This document shows positions 17,675 through 25,334 of a stretch of 47,891 bases of DNA, piece by piece; the first letter of the stretch is position 1; every line of letters begins with the position of its first letter. Origin of the DNA: Bacteroidales bacterium (lineage in GTDB: Bacteria; Bacteroidota; Bacteroidia; Bacteroidales; UBA10428). The translations under genes and the position numbers were made by a program. The notes under the pieces were generated by a model. That model worked only from the letters and a program-made list of their open reading frames with translations. It searched no databases and was not told the DNA's origin. The stretch covers positions 1-47,891 of the forward strand of contig JAFGOZ010000207.1 of assembly GCA_016926235.1 (NCBI GenBank), in the 5' to 3' direction.

Positions 17675-19543
17675 TTAAATAATCCTTTTAATAATATTTT
17701 TATCCTTTTCGTACACGTCGTCTCTGAAATGGAGATTTCCATCCTCGTCAACCCAGGAGGTAAAATAATTTATATAAAGAGGTAGTTCGTTTTTAAGAAA
17801 TACAGTTTTTGATGTATTGGTTTTAACATCGCGATCAATGATTTTAGAACCGGAGAGGGTTTCATCTATTTCTTCACCTGTCATGCCTTCGATATCATTA
17901 GTTAGAAGTTTTGCCATTTCAATTGGTTTTTCCAGTCTTATGCAACCGTGAGATACGGCTCTGTTGGTATAACTAAATGCTTGTTTACTGGGTGTGTCGT
18001 GAAGATAGATATTATAATTGTTTTCGAAAATAAATTTTACTTTTCCTAAAGCGTTTCCATCAGAGGCGTCTTGTTGAAATTTAAAAGGTAACCTGTCCGC
18101 ATTGTAGTTGGACCAGTCAATAGAATCTGCAGATACCTCTGAACCATTAAAGAATACTTTGAAATTTCTTTTTGAAAGGTATTCGGGATCATTGAGCACT
18201 TTACTATATATCTCATTTTTACCTATATTATCAGGTACATTCCATTTAGGATTTAATACAAAGTATTCGATATATCCATGCAAAAGAGGAGTTTCATTGT
18301 TATTGGGGAAGCAATTTCGATTACGTGTCTTCTTAAAGATTTCCAATTTCTCTGCGTAATTCCAATCGCGTTTTTTTCCAACACATACTTTCATTTCTAG
18401 TTCTTTATTTCCTTTTTCGAAGATGTATAGCTTGAAATCAGGAATATTTACTAATATATATTTTGTATTTTCCGGATAATCAAACCAGCGTAGTCTCTCA
18501 AGATTTGCGTTTATTTGTGCGATTCTTTCCTGAACAGGAATATCCATCCGGTTAATTGTTTGATTACCAACCACTCCATCAACAAATAAACCATTAAGCT
18601 TTTGAAACTCTTGGACAGCCTTCACTAAATCATTATCATAAATGTAATATGAAACTTCAAATTGGTAGTTAATACTATCAGGAAAATCTCTTTGCAAAAA
18701 TGCAGAGTATGTAGTACTATCTAATTCTATTGATTGAACGGTATAGTTGTTTGATAATTCTCCTGTAATTTTCAGCCTTTCAGCTAATTTGTCAAGAAAA
18801 TACGCTGTGTCGCCAAGTTCTAGTTTTTGATCTTTTGAAAACAATACATCAATAGACCTCCATCCCCCCTGGACCTGAATTCCTTTGTATTTAGCAAGTG
18901 CTTTTTGCAGAGAAACATAGGCTGCATCTTTTGGTTGTATACTCTCTAGGTATTCAACAATATCCCTTGTTTTTAAAGGATCAAAAAATGTAGCTGAATC
19001 TGGTCGGTCCAGAGGAAGATGGTAGGCTTCAGGATCCGTTTCGGTTGGATCAATAGCGCCATATACTAAATGATTTCTATAAGTTATAATTGCATCAGAC
19101 AGCAATAATTCTAAATTAGCCAAAGCCAGGTAATTGATCGAAGTATCATTTTTTATTGAGTTTACATAACTTTTAAGGCAATTATCAATTAGTGAAGTAT
19201 TATAAAACTTAGGTTGTAAACCATGTGTGCTTGCATTATTAAAATAAGCCTTAATGGTGTCAATGATTGAATGATTCAACATGTTTCGTGTCCAGATGGG
19301 CTCATAATTTCTTTGTGCGTAGAAATTAGCAAGGGAATCCAGGTTATGAATGCTGGCAAGAATAGTATCCGGGTTACTACCAGGATTGAACCTGAATTTT
19401 ATAAACAGGCGATACAGATCATAGTCAAACCTGTTATGTGCAATGTGCTGAACATTTACTTCTGCATTTTTTATCATAGTCTGGCAGGAAAAAGTGCCTA
19501 AGATAAAGATGCATCCGATTCCAATTTTTATTATCCGTTTCAT
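17675..19543 (-). CDS. L,D-transpeptidase, YcbB/LdtD type, probable lipoprotein
   Basis: The 622-residue protein starts with a lipoprotein-like signal (Cys20 after TFS, a weak lipobox). It then has a helical scaffold domain (about 55-290), a peptidoglycan-binding domain (about 300-335, VQEFQKLNGLFVDGVVG) and a YkuD catalytic domain (about 360-560). H515 and the active-site motif SHGCIRLEKP (C534) are intact. YcbB-type enzymes form 3-3 peptidoglycan crosslinks or attach proteins to peptidoglycan. The length matches the family (about 530-620). It diverges from a second, unrelated L,D-transpeptidase-type gene across a 289-bp gap. Confidence 0.9.
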   Translation of the reverse strand: MKRIIKIGIGCIFILGTFSCQTMIKNAEVNVQHIAHNRFDYDLYRLFIKFRFNPGSNPDTILASIHNLDSLANFYAQRNYEPIWTRNMLNHSIIDTIKAYFNNASTHGLQPKFYNTSLIDNCLKSYVNSIKNDTSINYLALANLELLLSDAIITYRNHLVYGAIDPTETDPEAYHLPLDRPDSATFFDPLKTRDIVEYLESIQPKDAAYVSLQKALAKYKGIQVQGGWRSIDVLFSKDQKLELGDTAYFLDKLAERLKITGELSNNYTVQSIELDSTTYSAFLQRDFPDSINYQFEVSYYIYDNDLVKAVQEFQKLNGLFVDGVVGNQTINRMDIPVQERIAQINANLERLRWFDYPENTKYILVNIPDFKLYIFEKGNKELEMKVCVGKKRDWNYAEKLEIFKKTRNRNCFPNNNETPLLHGYIEYFVLNPKWNVPDNIGKNEIYSKVLNDPEYLSKRNFKVFFNGSEVSADSIDWSNYNADRLPFKFQQDASDGNALGKVKFIFENNYNIYLHDTPSKQAFSYTNRAVSHGCIRLEKPIEMAKLLTNDIEGMTGEEIDETLSGSKIIDRDVKTNTSKTVFLKNELPLYINYFTSWVDEDGNLHFRDDVYEKDKNIIKRII

Positions 19544-19832
19544 AGCCCCCGTTATTTAAAGTTCTCTTACTTAAGCTTACGCATCAGAATACAGGCTGTT
19601 TCAGACTATTTGCCGCTTTTGATAAAGGGGTATATTAATACCATAAATGGTCTTTTTTCCTCCATGAGAATAGCATTTTTTTAAACGAATAGATATGATT
19701 GTAACTATCAGAAAATCAAGCATATATCTTGCATGCTACTGTTTTTGGGCACTTTAATACTGTTAATATTTTGATATAACATAAAAAATTGCTTTATTTG
19801 CTGTGCGCATAATGGTTTATAAGCCTTATTGA
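19544..19832. other. Divergent promoter region between two L,D-transpeptidase genes
   Basis: 289 bp separate the two divergent genes. The region is AT-rich with no ORF longer than about 20 codons and no strong hairpin. Both promoters must lie here, but no full TTG/TAnnTTTG pair is obvious. Confidence 0.45.
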
Positions 19833-20663
19833 ATGAAAATTAAAACCCTCTTAATCGTTTTATTAACAATAATTCATTCATTAGCTATTTTTAATTCGGC
19901 TAATTCTTCTGTTTTCGATCCAAATACAGGTGTCCTTCCTGGTGCAATTTCAAAAACTGAGTTATTTGAAAATTATTTACATAGTATGTTTCAGGAAATT
20001 GGTTTGGAGGGCGTCATGAAAGAGGATGTATTTGAGAAGGCTATTGTGGGCTATTATAACTTAATGCGTAGTAATTTACTTGGGAATGACAGTATGATTA
20101 CTATCATTGATTACGAAAGACCATCGAACGAAAAACGGTTATATGTAATTAATCTTCATACCAGGAGCCTTGCATTCCATTCGTTGGTAGCTCATGGAAC
20201 GAATTCAGGCAATATTTATGCAACACATTTTTCAAATAAAAGTGGTTCTAAACAAAGTAGTATCGGCTTTTTTATTACAGGAAACCCATACTCGGGCAAA
20301 CATGACTATTCGCTTAAGCTAATTGGCCTTGATACATTATATAACTCGAATGCGATGCCAAGGGGAGTAGTATTTCATGGAGCTAATTATGTAAGTGAAG
20401 AGTATATAGTCCGAAATGGCCGACTGGGGAGGAGTTTTGGATGTCCTGCACTTCCAGATTTTATAAATAAGGAGGTAATAAACGTAATTAAAGGAGGTAG
20501 CTGTGTTTATATATATTATCCTGACGAGGAATATATGAGCTACACGTCATATCTGGACAAGACCATTGCGGCAAATTATTACTATGGTGACCGGGATTTT
20601 TCAGTTTATGAAAAGGCGCAACCTATTTCTCCCAGAATAAATGCAAGTGCCCATTTAAGATAG
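19833..20663 (+). CDS. YkuD_2 family murein L,D-transpeptidase-like protein
   Basis: The 276-residue protein has a signal peptide (about 1-25) and a catalytic domain typical of the Bacteroidota YkuD_2 group. H182 (VVFHGANYV) and C204 (GRSFGCPALP) form the catalytic His/Cys pair; the motif is SFGCPALP instead of the classical SHGC. A basic-hydrophilic segment (about 126-160) carries the substrate loop. It probably acts on peptidoglycan tetrapeptide stems in the periplasm. Its last 9 bp overlap the 3' end of the convergent two-TM gene. Confidence 0.88.
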   Translation: MKIKTLLIVLLTIIHSLAIFNSANSSVFDPNTGVLPGAISKTELFENYLHSMFQEIGLEGVMKEDVFEKAIVGYYNLMRSNLLGNDSMITIIDYERPSNEKRLYVINLHTRSLAFHSLVAHGTNSGNIYATHFSNKSGSKQSSIGFFITGNPYSGKHDYSLKLIGLDTLYNSNAMPRGVVFHGANYVSEEYIVRNGRLGRSFGCPALPDFINKEVINVIKGGSCVYIYYPDEEYMSYTSYLDKTIAANYYYGDRDFSVYEKAQPISPRINASAHLR

Positions 20664-21023
20664 TTTTTCTTTATTTTTGTCATCATTTACAGCACCTTCC
20701 TGCATCTTTTTTAATTCCTGCACCGATTCGTATATTTCCATTATCACTGGATTTGCTGTTGAGAGATTACGCATCTCTTCTTTTCTAATACCTAATCTTG
20801 AGTCCATATAACCCAAGAAAAGTGAGCCTCCAACGAAAATAATGATAAGTAATGGAATTGCAATGGCAGAATAATCAACAAGATATCTTCCAAACCGGTT
20901 ATCTTTGATAGAGTTTATAAAGATAACGATCATCATAAAAAAGTTGGCATAACCTATATACATACGGGCACGGTCAAAGTATACTTTCCAACGTATGAAT
21001 GTTTTTTTATTTAATTTCATCAT
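20655..21023 (-). CDS. Small two-TM membrane protein of unknown function
   Basis: This 122-residue protein has a basic N-terminus, two membrane segments (about 20-39 and 50-70) and a charged C-terminal tail (about 75-122) with helical, Glu/Lys-rich sequence. Both termini are predicted in the cytoplasm. I do not recognise the family. It ends inside the last codons of the convergent YkuD_2 gene (9-bp overlap). Start could be the first or second ATG (21023 or 21020). Confidence 0.65.
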   Translation of the reverse strand: MMKLNKKTFIRWKVYFDRARMYIGYANFFMMIVIFINSIKDNRFGRYLVDYSAIAIPLLIIIFVGGSLFLGYMDSRLGIRKEEMRNLSTANPVIMEIYESVQELKKMQEGAVNDDKNKEKLS

Positions 21024-21363
21024 AGTAAGTTTTTTTATTATTTATTGAAAATTGATAGTAAAATTAGTAAATTGAGTTAGCAATTTGTTTAAATCCTAAA
21101 CGGGTTATAACCAAAATAAGTATTATCCGTAATGATATTATACAATTAATTAGTATACTGTTTAACTTATAAAAATTTTGAAAAGTGATTCCATGTGTTG
21201 ATTTTTCGAATGATTAAGGATACCTATTACACATATTTTTACGGGCATTTAATATACTATATGATGTAATGGGTATGAATTGTTGAAAAGTAATAAAAAG
21301 TGAGATTTAATGGCATGTTTCAATTTCCTATTTTTGTTATATACGTGGTAAAATAGAAAAGAT
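21024..21363. other. 340-bp intergenic region before the GH3 fusion gene
   Basis: The region is very AT-rich and has no ORF, repeat or strong hairpin. TATTTTTG at 21329-21336 matches the -7 consensus TAnnTTTG, 27 nt before the ATG at 21364. A TTT (21306-21308) sits 20 nt upstream of it in place of the usual TTG. Otherwise I see nothing. Confidence 0.45.
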
Positions 21364-24300
21364 ATGTGGGTAAAAGTAGTTCGTGTTTTGATATACACCC
21401 TCCTGGTGTTTTTAGCAAGTGGTTTTTTTAGTGCTGGCAGTGCCTGGGTTGATCCTCTTGAAAATAAGCCTGATAGTGTGATACTCGATCCTCCCTTTTT
21501 ATCAGAAAAAAATGCATGGATAGATTCAGCATTGAAGTCGTTAACTCTTGAACAAAAAATTGCTCAACTAATGGTTGTTGCTATTTATCCAAGACAAAAC
21601 GAAACACACTTTAAAGAAATAGAAGAATTAGTAAAAAAATACCAAATAGGTGGCTTGATCTTTTTTCAGGGAGACCCAATACAGCAAGCTGCGTTGACAA
21701 ACAGGATGCAAAAGGCATCTAAGATACCACTATTAATTAGTATTGATGGGGAATGGGGACTTTCGATGCGATTGAGTAAAACAATAAAGTATCCCCGACA
21801 GATGATGCTTGGAGCAGTGCAGGACAATAAACTTATTTACCAGATGGGTGAGGATATTGGAGAACAATGCCAGCGAATGGGAATAAATATTAACTATGCT
21901 CCTGTTGTGGATATTAATAACAATCCGTTAAATCCGGTGATTGGGAGCCGGTCATTTGGAGAAAACCGTGATAATGTTACAGCCAAAAGTATGGCTTATA
22001 TGCTCGGGATGCAAAGCAAAAGAGTACTTGCTACGGCCAAGCATTTTCCGGGGCACGGAGATACTGATAAAGATTCCCATCAAACATTACCACTAATAGC
22101 ACATGATATGCAAAGGCTGGATAGTGTTGAACTGTATCCCTTTAAAGAGCTGATTAATATGGGTCTTGGAGGAGTTATGGTTGCCCATTTGCAAGTTCCG
22201 GCGATTGATACTGCAACAAACAGGGCAACTACATTATCAAAAGCTTGTATTTCAGGTTTATTAAAAGATTCCCTGGAGTTTAAGGGCCTGGTCATCACAG
22301 ATGCACTTGAGATGAAAGGGGTTAGTGATTATTATACCCAGGCAGAGGTTGCGGCTGAAGCACTTGTAGCTGGCAATGATCTTTTGCTTATGCCGGAGAA
22401 CGTTCCAGAAGCAATAGAGGCTATTAAAGCTGAGATTGAGAAGGGGAATCTCACGGAACAGGAAATAACAAGCAGATGTAAGAAGGTTCTGCAATTCAAG
22501 TCATGGGCCCATTTGGATGATCATAGGGTTGTTGGCACAGAGTCTTTACTAAGTGACTTAAAAAAGCCGGAATACGAAGTAATCAGGAGAAAGATTATTG
22601 CAGCTTCATTAACATTACTTGAAAATAAGGAGGATATAATACCATTTATAAGGCTCGATACGCTTAAGATTGCTACAGTATGTATTGATAATGGAAAAAT
22701 AAATACATTTCAGAAATCAATTGATCTGTATGCTGATGTTATGCATTATACAATAGCTAAGGATGCCCCGGCTTCCGAGTATAATGCACTGATGAATAAG
22801 CTGGCTCCCTATAATATAGTTATAGTTGGCCTACACAACACAAATATGCATGCCGGTAAAAATTTTGGTATACTAAACCCATCTATAAAATTCATTGATA
22901 CCTTATGCAATTCCAAACAGGTTATAGTAGACATTTTTGCAAGTCCTTACAGTCTGAGTTACTTTAAAAATATAAGCAGGGCAAGAGCATTACTGATTTC
23001 CTACGAAGATGATACTACTACACAGGATCTATCAGCACAATTGTTATTTGGAGGAGTTGTGGCTCAGGGGAAATTACCTGTTACAGCCTCTCCAAAATAT
23101 GTTTTGGGTAACGGTTTGGAGACAAAAAAAAAAATTAGATTAGCCTACGGTTTGCCCGAAGAGGTGGGAATAGAATCATCCGTATTACTTCCTATCGATT
23201 CACTGGTGTATGATGCTATAAACAACAGGGCTACACCAGGTTGCCAGGTGTTAGCGATAAAAGATGGTGTGGTATTCTTTCAAAAGGCTTATGGTTATCA
23301 AACGTACTCGAAAAAACGACCTGTCGAGAATACAGATATTTATGACATTGCATCTGTTACTAAAATTGCTGCAACCACACCATCTGTAATGAGATTGTAT
23401 GAGCAGGGGAAGATCGACATAAATGATAAAATTTCGAAATATTTGCCATATCTTGATTCAACGAATAAAAGCGAGATTATTATTAAAGATATATTAACAC
23501 ATAATGCAAGCTTAATTTCGTGGATCCCCTTTTATATGTTTACCCTGGAAGGATTTTACCTGGACGAAGGAGCTTTTAGTAAAAGCTTTTCGGATACCTT
23601 TCCAATTCGTCTGGCAAAGGATTTCTACATGAACAAACATACCAAATATAAAGATGGATATTACAGCTTTAAATATTCAGAGGAGTTTCCTGTACAGATA
23701 ACTGAAAAACTATTTTTGAAAAAATCATTCCGTGATACTATTTTTACCAGGATTGCCCAGTCAGGCTTACGAAGCAGGAATGGTTATAAATATAGTGATA
23801 TAGGGTTTTATTTGCTTTACCAGATGGTACAAAGTATTACAGATACTATGTTTGATACATATGTGTATGATCAGTTTTATAAACCATTAGGTGCCTATAC
23901 TTTAGGTTATAAGCCTTTACTAAGATTTGATCTCGACAGGATACCTCCAACGGAGGATGATATTGTGTTTAGAAAACAACTTGTTCATGGTTATGTACAT
24001 GATCCGGGAGCTGCAATGCTTGGAGGGGTTTGCGGGCATGCAGGGTTGTTCTCTGATGCTAATGACCTGGCCAAATTGATGCAAATGTACTTACAAGGGG
24101 GGGAGTATGGAGGAATACGATATTTCAGGCAATCTACGCTTGACTTGTTTACGTCGTGTCCCTATTGTGATAAAGACAATCGTCGTGGCCTGGGCTTTGA
24201 CAAACCGCAAATGAATGAAAGAATACCCGGTCCGACTTGCAGATGCATATCCGAAAAAAGTTTCGGGCACACCGGATTTACAGGCGCTTATGCATGGGCT

Positions 24301-24450
24301 GATCCGGAGACCAATACGGTGTACATATTCCTGTCAAACCGTCTTTATCCCGATGCTGAAAACAATTTGCTACTGGATATGGATGTGAGGACAAATATAC
24401 AGAAAGTGATTATTGAAGCGGCAAAGCAGGCAAAGAAAGAGTATAATTAA
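21364..24450 (+). CDS. Fusion of GH3 beta-N-acetylglucosaminidase and class C beta-lactamase-fold serine hydrolase
   Basis: The 1028-residue secreted protein (signal peptide about 1-27) has an N-terminal GH3 domain of NagZ type (about 55-400). KHFPGHGDT (226-234), the Asp-His dyad D237/H239 and nucleophile D313 in VITDALEMKG are all present. A GH3 C-terminal-like region (about 400-590) follows, then a beta-lactamase/transpeptidase-like domain (about 605-1020) with S664-V-T-K667, a YSD motif and HTGFTG near the end. NagZ removes GlcNAc from muropeptides; the C-terminal domain probably hydrolyses a peptide or ester bond of the wall. The fusion is known in Bacteroidota. It sits next to L,D-transpeptidase genes. 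Confidence 0.92.
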   Translation: MWVKVVRVLIYTLLVFLASGFFSAGSAWVDPLENKPDSVILDPPFLSEKNAWIDSALKSLTLEQKIAQLMVVAIYPRQNETHFKEIEELVKKYQIGGLIFFQGDPIQQAALTNRMQKASKIPLLISIDGEWGLSMRLSKTIKYPRQMMLGAVQDNKLIYQMGEDIGEQCQRMGININYAPVVDINNNPLNPVIGSRSFGENRDNVTAKSMAYMLGMQSKRVLATAKHFPGHGDTDKDSHQTLPLIAHDMQRLDSVELYPFKELINMGLGGVMVAHLQVPAIDTATNRATTLSKACISGLLKDSLEFKGLVITDALEMKGVSDYYTQAEVAAEALVAGNDLLLMPENVPEAIEAIKAEIEKGNLTEQEITSRCKKVLQFKSWAHLDDHRVVGTESLLSDLKKPEYEVIRRKIIAASLTLLENKEDIIPFIRLDTLKIATVCIDNGKINTFQKSIDLYADVMHYTIAKDAPASEYNALMNKLAPYNIVIVGLHNTNMHAGKNFGILNPSIKFIDTLCNSKQVIVDIFASPYSLSYFKNISRARALLISYEDDTTTQDLSAQLLFGGVVAQGKLPVTASPKYVLGNGLETKKKIRLAYGLPEEVGIESSVLLPIDSLVYDAINNRATPGCQVLAIKDGVVFFQKAYGYQTYSKKRPVENTDIYDIASVTKIAATTPSVMRLYEQGKIDINDKISKYLPYLDSTNKSEIIIKDILTHNASLISWIPFYMFTLEGFYLDEGAFSKSFSDTFPIRLAKDFYMNKHTKYKDGYYSFKYSEEFPVQITEKLFLKKSFRDTIFTRIAQSGLRSRNGYKYSDIGFYLLYQMVQSITDTMFDTYVYDQFYKPLGAYTLGYKPLLRFDLDRIPPTEDDIVFRKQLVHGYVHDPGAAMLGGVCGHAGLFSDANDLAKLMQMYLQGGEYGGIRYFRQSTLDLFTSCPYCDKDNRRGLGFDKPQMNERIPGPTCRCISEKSFGHTGFTGAYAWADPETNTVYIFLSNRLYPDAENNLLLDMDVRTNIQKVIIEAAKQAKKEYN

Positions 24451-24456
24451 TATTTG

Positions 24457-24485
24457 TCACTAATATTATTAATTTTTTTTAGTGA
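24457..24485 (+). terminator. Weak hairpin after the GH3 fusion gene
   Basis: TCACTAA (24457-24463) pairs with TTAGTGA (24479-24485) around a 15-nt T-rich loop, followed by TTTTATT. It may end the GH3 transcript, but the stem is short. Confidence 0.35.
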
Positions 24486-24606
24486 TTTTATTAGTAACAA
24501 GATTTTCAGCTATTAATTTATCAGTCTAAGTCTCTCCGAAAAATTTATCATAAAGTTAGAATTTGATTTTTTTGGAATAAAACTTAGTTCAAATACTAAT
24601 AATTAC

Positions 24607-24614
24607 TAATTTTG
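24607..24614 (+). promoter_or_regulatory. Candidate -7 box of the tetR gene overlapping its operator
   Basis: TAATTTTG matches TAnnTTTG. Its last three bases are inside the 25-bp operator at 24612-24636, so a bound repressor would block it. The upstream element is poor (TTA at 24584-24586, 20 nt before). Confidence 0.5.
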
Positions 24615-24636
24615 ACTAATAAACAATAATAGTCAA
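24612..24636 (+). promoter_or_regulatory. TetR operator, copy 1 (before tetR)
   Basis: TTGACT-N13-AGTCAA, an exact inverted repeat with 6-bp core arms extending to 8 bp (24611-24618 and 24630-24637). It ends 4 nt before the tetR ATG. A second site before the exporter gene has the same 25-bp length and agrees at 22 of 25 positions, including the central AAACAA. Confidence 0.75.
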
Positions 24637-24640
24637 ATTT

Positions 24641-25228
24641 ATGTCAAAGACTGACGTAAAAACATTAATCATTGATTCTGCGACCAAGTTTTTCTCAAAA
24701 TACGGTTTTCATAAAACCACAATGGATGAGATTGCTAAGAACATTCATAAAGCGAAAGGTGTACTTTACTATTATTTCAAAAACAAAGAAGAACTATTTA
24801 ATGAAGTATTGAAATGCGAACTAGGTAATGTTAAATCGGAATTACTCAAAATTACTAGTAATGGTAAATCAGACTATTTAACCATTATTAAGGAATACTT
24901 TTTGACGCGATTGAAATTACTAAGTACTGCGGTTAATTATCATGAAACATTAAAAGCTGATTTATTTGAGAAATACGATTTTATAAAGGATGTTAGAGAG
25001 GATTTCGCAAAATTCGAGTACGAACAGCTTAACCTGATGTTTACTAAGGGAAATAAAGACGGGTTGTTAGATGTAAAGAATATTAAATCTACAGCGGATA
25101 TGGTAATGATGGTTTTAAATAGTATAGAATATCCTTTATATCTTCAGAATAAATACCAGGAATATGAAAGTGCTATTGATGAGCTAATTACATTATTGAC
25201 AAATAGTTTAAGATCATATAAGAAATAA
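24641..25228 (+). CDS. TetR/AcrR family repressor of the RND exporter operon
   Basis: The 195-residue protein has a TetR helix-turn-helix at its N-terminus (about 8-55), with the typical FSKYGFHKTTMDEIAKN and GVLYYYFKNKEELF segments. A helical ligand/dimerisation domain follows. TetR proteins are dimers that bind palindromic operators and release them on ligand binding. A 25-bp inverted repeat ends 4 nt before its start and a near-identical one lies before the downstream exporter gene, which points to control of both itself and the exporter operon. The ligand is unknown; a lipid or hydrophobic compound would fit the operon. Confidence 0.92.
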   Translation: MSKTDVKTLIIDSATKFFSKYGFHKTTMDEIAKNIHKAKGVLYYYFKNKEELFNEVLKCELGNVKSELLKITSNGKSDYLTIIKEYFLTRLKLLSTAVNYHETLKADLFEKYDFIKDVREDFAKFEYEQLNLMFTKGNKDGLLDVKNIKSTADMVMMVLNSIEYPLYLQNKYQEYESAIDELITLLTNSLRSYKK

Positions 25229-25251
25229 TTTAACTTTTTTTATAATTTAAA

Positions 25252-25276
25252 TTGACTAAAAAACAAAAAAAGTCAA
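25252..25276 (+). promoter_or_regulatory. TetR operator, copy 2 (before the RND exporter)
   Basis: TTGACT-N13-AGTCAA with the same spacing as the site at 24612-24636 and 22 of 25 identical positions. It lies 10 nt upstream of a candidate -7 box (25287-25294), so it covers the -33 region and would block RNA polymerase. Confidence 0.75.
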
Positions 25277-25286
25277 AAGTTATTTT

Positions 25287-25294
25287 TATTTTTG
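25287..25294 (+). promoter_or_regulatory. Candidate -7 box of the RND exporter operon
   Basis: TATTTTTG matches TAnnTTTG, 40 nt before the ATG at 25335 and just downstream of operator copy 2. The region around -33 is occupied by the operator and has no TTG at canonical spacing. Confidence 0.45.
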
Positions 25295-25334
25295 TTCAGA
25301 TAATAAGATCGTATTTTATAAAAAATCTAGAAAT

